A DNA stretch of 13,454 nt, from assembly GCA_036505275.1 (NCBI GenBank), contig DASXTS010000529.1, positions 1 to 13,454 of the forward strand, given 5' to 3'. Below, in pieces: positions 1 to 5,580 of the stretch. The notes beneath the pieces were generated by a model. The model searched no databases. It had not been told where the DNA came from and saw only the letters and a list, made by a program, of their open reading frames with translations. The number at the start of each line of letters is the position of its first letter. Within the stretch, counting starts at the first letter, position 1. This DNA is from DASXTS01 sp036505275 (lineage in GTDB: Bacteria; Actinomycetota; Actinomycetes; Mycobacteriales; Pseudonocardiaceae). Position numbers and translations under genes: made by a program.

Positions 1-503
1 TCGAACCGGAATGAGACGACCTCGCCATGGGAGATGTTGTCCATGACCTCGACCGGCTTGTCGCCAGCGTAGGCCGTTCGCACGTTCCGGATCACGGGCA
101 CACCACTGGGAAGCTGAAGGGCACGCTCCTCGTCGGGATCAGGGAGCCTCGCCCCCAAGAAGTCCTCGACGAAACGAGTCACCTGCACGCCCAGGCGCCG
201 CAGCTCCGCGTGAACACCGTCCGGAATCGGAACAGGCTGTTCAAGCTTGCTGCCTGCCACGAGCTGCGGCTCGTAGTAGACCTGGACGAGCTGCACGGGC
301 AGGTCATCGACCAAGAACCGCAGCCTCCTCCTGACAACCTCGGCACCCTCTCGGACGCCGAGACGCTGAGCGATTGCCGCCGGAGCCTGGGCCGGCCCAA
401 CCTCAAGAATGTCCTGGCGTGACGTGTGGCCTTGCTCCTCCATCTGGGCAGCGAACCCTGGCCGCCCCTCCCGTTGGTGACGGTGGTAGTTATCGGCGGT
501 CAA
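1..503 (-). pseudogene. GntR-family transcriptional regulator, UTRA ligand-binding part only (N-terminus missing, C-terminus off the window)
   Basis: Reading the minus strand from 503 to 1 gives one open frame that starts at about LTADNYHRHQREGRPGF and continues through GPAQAPAAIAQRLGV, VRRRLRFLVDDLPVQL and SGVPVIRNVRTAYAGDKPVE. This is the linker and UTRA effector-binding domain seen in GntR/HutC-type repressors of actinomycetes. The roughly 70-residue winged-helix DNA-binding domain expected before it is absent: upstream of 503 the sequence is already coding, on the other strand, for an excisionase-like protein, and no convincing start codon or ribosome site precedes the fragment. The 3' end runs off the left edge. 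Regulators of this family (KorSA in pSAM2) control transfer genes in related elements, so this may once have been an element gene. Without the helix-turn-helix it could not bind its operator. The family is secure; truncation rather than an unusual start is inferred. Confidence 0.82.
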
Positions 504-511
504 GGTGACAG

Positions 512-673
512 ATGACGGTGTACCGGGCGATCGCGGACGGGCAGTTCCCCGCGGTGCGGATCCGGGGCCGGCTGATCGTGCCGGCGAAGGCGATCGATGA
601 CATGGCCGAGGTAGCGGTAGCGGAGCAGACCGTCGTGGACACGGCCAACTGGGTCACGGAAGGGGTGGTCTGA
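512..673 (+). CDS. Excisionase-like DNA-binding protein, N-terminally truncated
   Basis: This 53-residue product begins MTVYRAIADGQFPAVRIRGR and continues with LIVPAKAIDDM. It is the second half of the MerR/Xis-type winged helix of actinomycete excisionases, whose complete form has about 20 more residues in front (a VEEAA-x-LGI-xR type helix pair) before the TVYRAI recognition helix. Here the frame is closed by a TGA two codons before the ATG, so the missing part cannot be read upstream. An AAGGTGA at 503-509 could still allow translation from 512. The stop is followed after two bases by the next gene's ATG. In intact elements such a protein assists the integrase in excision; no integrase is present here. 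The fragment starts precisely where the antisense GntR homology ends, which suggests a recombination or assembly joint. Identity is fairly sure; function is probably lost. Confidence 0.62.
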   Translation: MTVYRAIADGQFPAVRIRGRLIVPAKAIDDMAEVAVAEQTVVDTANWVTEGVV

Positions 674-675
674 CC

Positions 676-981
676 ATGGGCAAGGTCTACGCAGTCGTTC
701 TCGAGCAGCTCGATACGCGGTTGGACGAGCTGCGGCGCGAGCGTGAGCAGCTGATGCGGGAGCCGGCCGGCCTACAGCGGTCGACGCGGATGATGGAGCT
801 GTACGAGGCCGAGGCCGCGGTGTGGTCGGAGATCATCGACCACTGCCGGACACGGGTGTACTGGCGAGCCGCGCTCGGGGCGCGCGAATACGCGCTGGCG
901 GCGGCGGGGATGTGGCGCCGGCGCGCGGCCGCCGACCAGCTGTGGACCGGCGGCACCGTCACCGAGGAGGTGGCGGCGTGA
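676..981 (+). CDS. Small conserved-type element protein, unknown function
   Basis: A 101-residue, highly charged, helical protein that I do not recognise as a named family. Residues 5-50 form a likely amphipathic or coiled-coil helix (VVLEQLDTRLDELRREREQL), followed by a second helical stretch rich in Arg and Ala, and an acidic tail (TVTEEVAA). There are no membrane segments and only one cysteine. The start ATG lies two bases after the upstream stop, with a GGAAGGGG at 659-666 as ribosome site. The end overlaps the next gene's GTG start by four bases (GTGA), so the two are probably translated together. Position just after the excisionase-like gene suggests a structural or regulatory accessory protein of the element, but no function can be assigned. 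Confidence 0.75.
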   Translation: MGKVYAVVLEQLDTRLDELRREREQLMREPAGLQRSTRMMELYEAEAAVWSEIIDHCRTRVYWRAALGAREYALAAAGMWRRRAAADQLWTGGTVTEEVAA

Positions 982-1319
982 TCAACGGCAAGCGCCTCTC
1001 CGAGCGGTCGCTGACGGTGGTGGACGCGACTGGCTACGACGTCAGGGCGGTCATCGCCCGCGCTCGGCGCCACGACCTGGTCGATGTGCTGTTCTCCGTG
1101 GTCGCGCAGGTGACGCTGACAGTGCTGCTGGTGCTGTTCGTCACCGGGAACGCGCTGTACTTCGGCGCCGGGCTGCTCGCGTGCACTGGACTGGGCACGG
1201 TCTGCAAAGCCTTCGAGCACTTCAGGTTCTGGCGCCACCACGGCCGCTGCAGTACCTGCCGCGAGCGGTACGAGGTGCAGCTCGGCGAGCGCCTCGCGGC
1301 CCCGTGCGGGTCGTCGTGA
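978..1319 (+). CDS. Small membrane protein with C-terminal CxxC motif
   Basis: A 113-residue product starting at GTG 978, chosen because that codon overlaps the preceding stop as GTGA and has GAGGAGGTGG at 965-974. An upstream ATG at 822 lies far inside the previous gene and is not credible. Two adjacent hydrophobic segments (about residues 33-55 and 57-77) are likely transmembrane helices. The C-terminal tail carries CSTC at 91-94 and another Cys at 110, so it may bind a metal or form a disulfide. No family name is recognised. It may belong to the membrane/spread functions of the element, but that is inference from location and topology. Confidence 0.7.
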   Translation: MINGKRLSERSLTVVDATGYDVRAVIARARRHDLVDVLFSVVAQVTLTVLLVLFVTGNALYFGAGLLACTGLGTVCKAFEHFRFWRHHGRCSTCRERYEVQLGERLAAPCGSS

Positions 1320-1330
1320 TCGTCTCCGGT

Positions 1331-1374
1331 GATCCGGGGCGGCCGAAGCCGCCAAGCACCCACCGCCCCGGATC
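1331..1374 (+). promoter_or_regulatory. Two mutually exclusive hairpins in the leader of the gene starting at 1417
   Basis: The 97-base gap before the gene at 1417 contains a perfect 12-bp inverted repeat, GATCCGGGGCGG at 1331-1342 and CCGCCCCGGATC at 1363-1374. Within it, GGCGGC at 1338-1343 pairs perfectly with GCCGCC at 1348-1353 around a CGAA loop. Both stems use bases 1338-1342, so only one can form at a time. No T-run follows either stem. The arrangement resembles an attenuator, a protein-binding operator or an intrinsic stop without a U-tract. A purely accidental origin is possible in such GC-rich DNA. Confidence 0.4.
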
Positions 1375-1416
1375 GGCACCCAGTAGGCACCACTCCCGCA
1401 AAGAGGAGCCCGACCA

Positions 1417-1752
1417 GTGTCCACCATGACGTTTGCGCCGTCGCGCCGTGACCTGGCGTTGCTGCGAGCCGTTGCCGCCGGTCGCGCCGAGCTGGTGTGC
1501 GGCTGCCAACCCGACCTGCTGATCGAGGGCCGCTGGTGCTGCGACCAGCCAGCGGCCCATCAGCTGGCCGCCGCCGGGCTGCTCAGCCCAGCCATCCCGG
1601 CGCCGGTCGGCTCCCGCGTCCCGGCGGTACTCACCGAAACCGGCCATGCCGTGCTGGTCGAGTCGCCGTGCCGGCTGTCGGCGGAGAGCCGCCCGCTGGG
1701 CTCGCGCGCCAGCCGTGCCGACGAGCCGCGGAACGGCGAGGTGCGGCCATGA
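1417..1752 (+). CDS. Small winged-helix-like protein with cysteine pair, unknown function
   Basis: A 111-residue product from GTG 1417, with AGAGGAG at 1402-1408 at good spacing. An in-frame ATG three codons later is a weaker alternative. The layout from residue 12 to 80 is helix (LALLRAVAAG), a Cys-rich turn (CGCQPDLLIEGRWCC, residues 28-42), helix (AHQLAAAGLL) and a beta hairpin with VPAVLTETGHAVL. This order resembles small winged-helix domains, and similar proteins occur in actinomycete mobile elements, but I know of no assigned role. The tail beyond residue 85 is disordered and Arg-rich. The stop overlaps the start of the nuclease gene (ATGA). DNA or metal binding is a guess from the fold-like pattern only. 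Confidence 0.68.
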   Translation: MSTMTFAPSRRDLALLRAVAAGRAELVCGCQPDLLIEGRWCCDQPAAHQLAAAGLLSPAIPAPVGSRVPAVLTETGHAVLVESPCRLSAESRPLGSRASRADEPRNGEVRP

Positions 1753-2341
1753 ACGGCCGCCGATGGGTTTTGGTCGCGATGATCGCTGTGCTGGCGACGG
1801 CGGGCAGCCTGTTGGCCATGCCGCGGCCGTCACAACGGCAGTGCACCCATTGGCACGGCGCGTTCGGCGACGTCTGGTCCGATCTCGACGGCGACGGCTG
1901 TGACAACCGCTCCAACGTGCTGCCCCGCGACTCGGGCATGGTCGTGCAGGACGACGCCGGCTGCACGATCGAGGCGGTGTTCCGCGACCCCTACACCGGC
2001 GAGTTGGTGGAGGGACCGGCGGGCGATCGACCACGTGGTGTCGCTGCGCGACGCCTGGGACTCCGGGGCGGCCGCGTGGTCGGCGACCCGCCGGCGCCTG
2101 TTCGCCAATGATGCGGCAAACCTGCTGGCCACGTCCGCGGCGATCACGGCGGCAAAGGGCGACCGCGGTCCGGACCAGTGGCGGCCGCAGCACCACCCCG
2201 GCTGGTGCCGCTATGGCGGCGTCTACGAGGCCACGAAGCAGCAGCACGGCCTGACCCTCACCGGGGGCGCAGCTGGCCGCGTTGCACGAGCTGTGTGCCG
2301 AATGCCTGCCGCGGCCGGCTCCGGAGGAGGCAACGCCATGA
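1749..2341 (+). pseudogene. HNH/DUF1524-family nuclease with N-terminal membrane anchor, split by two +1 frameshifts
   Basis: Starting at ATG 1749 (GAGGTG at 1738-1743, ATGA overlap upstream), the protein opens with a hydrophobic segment, residues 5-23, that looks like a signal peptide or anchor. Then come THWHGAFGDVWSDLDGDGCD and VFRDPYTGELVEGP. The reading frame then slips by one base at the GGG of 2021-2023 and continues in the next frame as AIDHVVSLRDAWDSGAAAW, RRLFANDAANLLATSA and KGDRGPDQWRP, the DH and N core of DUF1524/GmrSD-C type HNH nucleases. A second slip at the G5 run 2263-2267 returns the frame that reads TGAQLAALHELCAECLPRP and stops at 2339-2341, overlapping the next ATG. Removing one G at each place gives a complete 196-residue protein of normal family length. 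As read, the ribosome would make only an inactive N-terminal piece. Either true decay or sequence error. All catalytic residues seem to be kept. Confidence 0.8.
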
Positions 2342-2583
2342 AGGAGCACGAGCTGCCGACCTGGGACGACATCGTCGACCGCGCGCTGAACAGCCTGAAC
2401 TCCTCCCGCAACGCGCTGTCTGAGGCGCGGGACTGGTTGCGGTCGGACTGGCGGCCTCTCGGGTCGCCGTCGCCCGACGCGGCCGCGGACGCGCGGTCAG
2501 ACGTATTGGAGCTCGTCGGTGAGGCCAAAGCTCTGATCGATCGGGCCAAAGAAACGCTGTACCGGGCCTCCGGACGGTCGTGA
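2338..2583 (+). CDS. Small helical protein, unknown function
   Basis: An 81-residue product starting at ATG 2338, fixed by a strong GGAGGAGG at 2322-2329 and by the ATGA overlap with the natural end of the nuclease gene. The sequence is mostly helical, with a Trp-rich middle (SEARDWLRSDWRPLGSPSP) between two charged helices. The C-terminal helix reads DVLELVGEAKALIDRAKETL. There are no membrane segments or cysteines. Upstream in-frame sequence belongs to the frameshifted nuclease and should not be joined to this gene. No family is recognised. It sits inside the co-directional accessory string and is probably co-expressed with its neighbours. Confidence 0.72.
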   Translation: MKEHELPTWDDIVDRALNSLNSSRNALSEARDWLRSDWRPLGSPSPDAAADARSDVLELVGEAKALIDRAKETLYRASGRS

Positions 2584-2708
2584 GCGGGACCGCCGAGCCC
2601 CACCGCGAGCAGGCGCTCCAGGACGGCACGAGGCCGCCAACCCGACGCACCCGTCGTCCGGGAGCGCCCACCAACCACTCGCGACCACCCGCGACAGGGA
2701 GATCCTCC

Positions 2709-3044
2709 GTGCACGAAACCCGCATCACGCTGTACGACCGCGACATGCCTGTCCGGCTCGCCGTGCCCGCCGGGATGACGCCCTGTGCCGGCGTGGCCAT
2801 CACGCCGAACATCCGCTTGGTCGACGGCCAGGCCGTGCTCGCCGGCGGCTGGTGCGTGGTCCACGAACCGACCGGGCTGCGGCTGACCGAACGCGTCTTC
2901 GCGCAGCTGGTCGACGCCCGTGCCTTCGCTCTGCTGTTGGCGGCCAGCGGCCTGGATTTCACCAGCACCGCCATCGGCGGCGACGAGCTGGCCCGCACCA
3001 CCGTTCGGGCCTGCCTGGCCGAGACCGTTGGAGCTCGGCCATGA
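2709..3044 (+). CDS. Conserved-type element protein, unknown function
   Basis: A 111-residue product from GTG 2709, chosen because AGGGAG at 2697-2702 stands at the right distance. A longer reading from GTG 2580 would add 43 Pro/Arg-rich residues that look non-coding and lack a ribosome site. The body is a compact alpha/beta protein: ETRITLYDRDMPVRLAVPAG, then a beta-rich stretch with GGWCVVHEPTGLRL, then helices (AQLVDARAFALLLAASGL). No known motif is evident. The stop overlaps the ATG of the next gene as ATGA. The 125-base gap in front (2584-2708) holds a short CGACG/CGTCG hairpin near 2642-2655 and nothing else I can name. Confidence 0.7.
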   Translation: MHETRITLYDRDMPVRLAVPAGMTPCAGVAITPNIRLVDGQAVLAGGWCVVHEPTGLRLTERVFAQLVDARAFALLLAASGLDFTSTAIGGDELARTTVRACLAETVGARP

Positions 3045-3406
3045 CGGGCGACGAGTGGCCCGAGGTCGTCGAGCAGGCCGAGGCAGCGTACGAGGCCATC
3101 CGACGGATCAACCACATCACCGGCGGCCCGATTCCCGCACCGCTGCTGTACCAGGTCCTTGGCAACCTCAAGCTGCTCGGTCACAGCCTGCCTCAGGCGT
3201 TGCTGCAGCTCGGCGACGGGCTGGTCGCGTCGTTGGGCCGGTCCGACGTGTACGAAGACGACGGCCGTGATCCGACTGTCAGCGTGGCGACCGCGCAGGA
3301 CCACCTCGAGCGCGCAGCCGAGCTGGCGGCGCAGGTCGGTGAGCACCTCGAGCGAGCTCAGAGCGCCATCAGCCGCCAAGGCTATCGCACCGCCGGAGAC
3401 GAGTGA
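3041..3406 (+). CDS. Helical protein, unknown function
   Basis: A 121-residue soluble protein starting at ATG 3041 (ATGA overlap, GGAG at 3030-3033). It is predicted by eye to be almost all helix: EVVEQAEAAYEAIRRINHIT, then a Gly/Pro turn, PLLYQVLGNLKLLGHSLPQA and a long C-terminal helix AQDHLERAAELAAQVGEHL. The regular Leu spacing suggests a helical bundle that could oligomerise. Proteins of this kind are common in actinomycete AICEs, but I know no function for them. The stop TGA shares its last base with an ATG (TGATG) that opens a tiny 16-codon frame leading to the next gene. Confidence 0.72.
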   Translation: MTGDEWPEVVEQAEAAYEAIRRINHITGGPIPAPLLYQVLGNLKLLGHSLPQALLQLGDGLVASLGRSDVYEDDGRDPTVSVATAQDHLERAAELAAQVGEHLERAQSAISRQGYRTAGDE

Positions 3407-3456
3407 TGAGTCGGCCCATCGACGCGACAAGCGAGGCGCTCGGGGGTGCTCGATGA
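3406..3456 (+). CDS. Possible 16-residue linker peptide between two genes
   Basis: ATG 3406 shares a base with the previous stop (TGATG), and this 16-codon frame (MSRPIDATSEALGGAR) ends in a TGA that overlaps the next ATG as ATGA. It therefore fills the gap between the two genes exactly. Such a frame could carry ribosomes across by re-initiation and couple translation. It is too short to judge by composition and may be chance; GACGAG at 3398-3403 is only a weak ribosome site. Confidence 0.25.
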   Translation: MSRPIDATSEALGGAR

Positions 3457-3659
3457 AACTGCGGCTGTTGGGCACCGAGCAGGAGTGGGCCGACGCGGTG
3501 ATCGCATTGAGCGCGGGATTTGTCGTGCGCGATGTGTCGGCGTTCTACCCGAACCGTGGCCCGTCGGTGCTGGGCCGCGTGTACGTCGACGTCGAGATCT
3601 CCGCCGATCGCGCCGATCGGCGGGCCCCGGCCGGGAGTCGGAAGGGGGTTGCCCGGTGA
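3453..3659 (+). CDS. Small protein resembling DUF3970-type proteins
   Basis: A 68-residue product starting MKLRLLGTEQEWADAVIAL, followed by SAGFVVRDVSAFYPNRGPS and GRVYVDVEI. The pattern MKxRLxGT, then a helix, then V-S-xx-YPNRG and RVYxxVE is that of a small family found in Gram-positive mobile elements. I recall it as DUF3970, but the label needs a profile search. It has a ferredoxin-like strand-helix-strand appearance and no catalytic residues that I can identify. The start is ATG 3453, with GGGGGTG at 3441-3447. The earlier ATG at 3159 in the same frame lies inside another gene. The stop overlaps the start of the SpdB2-like gene, suggesting co-translation with the membrane module. Confidence 0.65.
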   Translation: MKLRLLGTEQEWADAVIALSAGFVVRDVSAFYPNRGPSVLGRVYVDVEISADRADRRAPAGSRKGVAR

Positions 3660-4522
3660 TGTGGTCGGACGGCGGATGGTACGACACTCAGCGTCCCGCT
3701 GCCGAGCCGCCGTCCACAGTGGGCAGGCTCGCGCAGGAGGCGGCGGCCGCGACGCGGGTGCGGGCCTACGAAACGCACCCGGACGTGGTCGCGTTGCGGG
3801 TGGAGAAGGTCCGCACGCAGGTGGACCGGCTGATGTGGGCCGGCATCGTGCTCGGGCTGTCGTTCACGATGACCAACGTTCAGCAATTCGCGGCGGCTGG
3901 CGCGCCGGCGTGGTCGCTGAACTGGTGTGCGGCCTGGCTGCTCGACCCGATGGTGTCGCTGGTGCTGCTGGCGATCCTGCGGGCCGAGCAGGTGACGGCG
4001 CGGTACCAGGTGCGCACCGGGCCGTGGGCGCGGCGCGCGAAGTGGTTCACGCTCAGCGCGACGTACGTGATGAACACGTGGTCGTTCTGGGCGGCAGGGT
4101 CGCCGGCCGGGATCGTGCTGCACTCGGTGCCGCCGCTGGTGGTGTTCAGCGCCGCCGAGGCGGTGACCGACCTCCGCGACCGGCTCACCGAGGCCGTCGA
4201 GCGGGCGTTCACGGCGGCCGCGGCCCGCGTCCCGACGCCCGGTCACGGGCCGGCCATGAACGGCCATCGTGAACGGGCTACCGAACGCCCCGTGAACGGA
4301 GCCGGTAAGGGTCGGCGCCGTCCTGAACACCAGCCCATGAACGGCGCCAAACGCAAGCGGTTCGACGACTTCCTCGCCGAGGCGCGCGCCGCACTCGCAC
4401 CAGATACCAACATCACGCCGGCCTGGGTGCGGGAGGTCACCGACTGCTCCCGCGGGCTGTCGCCGCGGCTGGCCGCCGCGCTCAAGGCCGAACAGCCGGA
4501 CCTGGTAGCGGCCCATGGTTAG
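3656..4522 (+). CDS. SpdB2-like multi-spanning membrane protein (plasmid spread/transfer)
   Basis: A 288-residue protein from GTG 3656 (GTGA overlap with the previous stop, AGGGGG at 3643-3648); ATG 3659 is an equally possible start. A cytoplasmic, Ala/Arg-rich N-terminus of about 57 residues precedes four hydrophobic segments (about 58-80, 92-109, 130-148, 151-170), including LNWCAAWLLDPMVSLVLLAI and YVMNTWSFWAAGSPAGIVL. A linker with three MNG/VNG motifs (residues 201-238) leads to a soluble C-terminal domain, FDDFLAEARAALAP then NITPAWVREVTDCSRGLS, which looks like a helix-turn-helix. This layout matches SpdB2-type proteins of Streptomyces plasmids, which together with TraB help plasmid spreading through septal walls. 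The family placement rests on layout and context; DNA binding by the tail is inferred. Confidence 0.75.
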   Translation: MMWSDGGWYDTQRPAAEPPSTVGRLAQEAAAATRVRAYETHPDVVALRVEKVRTQVDRLMWAGIVLGLSFTMTNVQQFAAAGAPAWSLNWCAAWLLDPMVSLVLLAILRAEQVTARYQVRTGPWARRAKWFTLSATYVMNTWSFWAAGSPAGIVLHSVPPLVVFSAAEAVTDLRDRLTEAVERAFTAAAARVPTPGHGPAMNGHRERATERPVNGAGKGRRRPEHQPMNGAKRKRFDDFLAEARAALAPDTNITPAWVREVTDCSRGLSPRLAAALKAEQPDLVAAHG

Positions 4523-4745
4523 ACAACGTCGACGCCGCGAGGTCGAGCGCCGCCGGGATTGGTACCTCGGCCGGGTCGAGCAGGCCACCACGCCGGCCGA
4601 ACGGGTAGCCGCCGCCACCGATTACCTGCGCGCCGAGCTGAACCGCACGCCCGACGACGAGATCGCCGCGCGGGTCGCCGAGTCGATCATCGAGCACGTG
4701 CTGAAAGCCGTCCGTGCTCTCACCAACGAAGGGACGAGATCGTGA
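4515..4745 (+). CDS. Small basic helical protein, unknown function
   Basis: A 76-residue protein starting at ATG 4515 and overlapping the end of the SpdB2-like gene by eight bases. The N-terminus is very basic (VRQRRRREVERRRDWYLG), followed by an acidic helical part (DEIAARVAESIIEHVLKAV). It has no membrane segment or cysteine. The stop overlaps the GTG of the next membrane protein as GTGA. Between two membrane-protein genes it could be a cytoplasmic partner of the transfer complex or a nucleic-acid-binding factor; the basic helix is the only hint. No family is recognised. Confidence 0.65.
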   Translation: MVRQRRRREVERRRDWYLGRVEQATTPAERVAAATDYLRAELNRTPDDEIAARVAESIIEHVLKAVRALTNEGTRS

Positions 4746-5140
4746 CCGTCAGCAATGAGGCAATGCCCGACCAGGCTGCCGCTTCGTCGGCCAACGCGGA
4801 GGCGGCGCACGCGCGCCTGCGCGCGACGCTACCCGTCACGGAGCGTGTCAAGCGCCTGCTGCCGACGCGGACGTCGCGGAGCCCGGCGCCGCGCGCCACC
4901 CGCTCCTCGATCTGGTCGGAGTCGCCAGCGTCGATCGCCGACCTGGTCGCCTACACGGCCGCCGGCGACTGGGTGCTCGGCGAGAAGGCGCCGGTCCTGG
5001 AGTTCCTCGGCAAGGCGTACGGCTACCTCGTCGCCGTGCCGGTGTCGGTGGTGCTCTACGCGGTCGCGTGGCTGCTGCAGCGGCCCGGCCGGTTCGCGCT
5101 GGCCTGGCTGGTCGCCCTGGTCGTCTGGCTCGGCGCCTGA
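4742..5140 (+). CDS. Membrane protein of the spread module, unknown family
   Basis: A 132-residue protein from GTG 4742, selected because of the GTGA overlap and AGGGACGAG at 4731-4739. The first 90 residues are soluble, Ala/Arg-rich and probably cytoplasmic, with VTERVKRLLPTRTS and a helix DLVAYTAAGDWVLGEKAPVL. Two hydrophobic helices follow (about 93-112 and 116-131), ending four bases from the C-terminus of the frame with WLVALVVWLGA. Spd proteins of Streptomyces plasmids are similar small membrane proteins with little sequence conservation, so a role in mating-pore or septal transfer is plausible from context alone. A GAGGAGGA for the following gene begins immediately after the stop. Confidence 0.68.
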   Translation: MTVSNEAMPDQAAASSANAEAAHARLRATLPVTERVKRLLPTRTSRSPAPRATRSSIWSESPASIADLVAYTAAGDWVLGEKAPVLEFLGKAYGYLVAVPVSVVLYAVAWLLQRPGRFALAWLVALVVWLGA

Positions 5141-5154
5141 GAGGAGGAACCGCC

Positions 5155-5580
5155 ATGGTTCAGGCCGCGACCGCGGTGATCTGCCTCGCCATCGCCGGGG
5201 TGCTGTGGTGGAAGCGGCGCGCGCCCAAGACGGTCGCGCTACTGGCCTTGGTCGCCGGCGCCGGCATCACCACCGGCGCGCTCGGCGGCATGCTGCGCCA
5301 GCTGCTCGGCGCGGTGTCCGGCCTGGTCGGCCAGCTCACCACCCAGGCCGTCGGGGTGGCCGTTCCGACCGTGCTGGCCGTCGTGTTGCTGTTGGCCTAC
5401 CTGGACGACATGTGGCCCAAGCACAAGGCCACCACTGTCACGGCGCTGTTCGGATTTCTGCTGCCGATCGCGGTCGCCAGCGTGCCCGGCATTGTTGGCT
5501 CGACGACCAGGGTGGCGATCGCCACGCTCGGCAATGGCGTGTCGGCGCTCGTCGCCTCCCTGTTCGGGGGTACGGCATGA
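5155..5580 (+). CDS. Hydrophobic multi-spanning membrane protein of the spread module
   Basis: A 141-residue, strongly hydrophobic protein with a very good start: GAGGAGGA at 5141-5148 and ATG 5155. Likely membrane helices lie at residues 3-19, 26-46, 66-83 and 96-114, with a fifth weak segment at 120-138. A charged loop YLDDMWPKHKATT separates the third and fourth. It has Ala/Val/Gly-rich composition and no enzymatic motifs. It could be a small pore or scaffold protein like SpdB3-type products of conjugative Streptomyces plasmids, but the assignment rests on position between two transfer-type genes. The stop overlaps the next start as ATGA. Confidence 0.7.
   Translation: MVQAATAVICLAIAGVLWWKRRAPKTVALLALVAGAGITTGALGGMLRQLLGAVSGLVGQLTTQAVGVAVPTVLAVVLLLAYLDDMWPKHKATTVTALFGFLLPIAVASVPGIVGSTTRVAIATLGNGVSALVASLFGGTA

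Noticed and set aside
27..422. Plus-strand open frame of 131 codons
   Set aside because: It lies opposite the GntR/UTRA frame, which has clear family motifs; the plus-strand product has none and no ribosome site.
2013..2030. Programmed ribosomal frameshift in the nuclease gene
   Set aside because: I see no slippery heptamer or downstream stimulatory structure, and a second independent slip would also be needed; a simple indel explains it better.
2258..3475. Minus-strand open frame of 405 codons
   Set aside because: It runs antisense to several well-supported small genes with overlapping starts and stops; an Arg/Ser-rich product typical of GC-rich shadow frames.
4755..5576. Upstream extension of the zinc-ribbon gene to ATG 4755
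   Set aside because: This part is an Arg-rich shadow of two membrane-protein genes; the ATGA overlap fixes the start at 5577.
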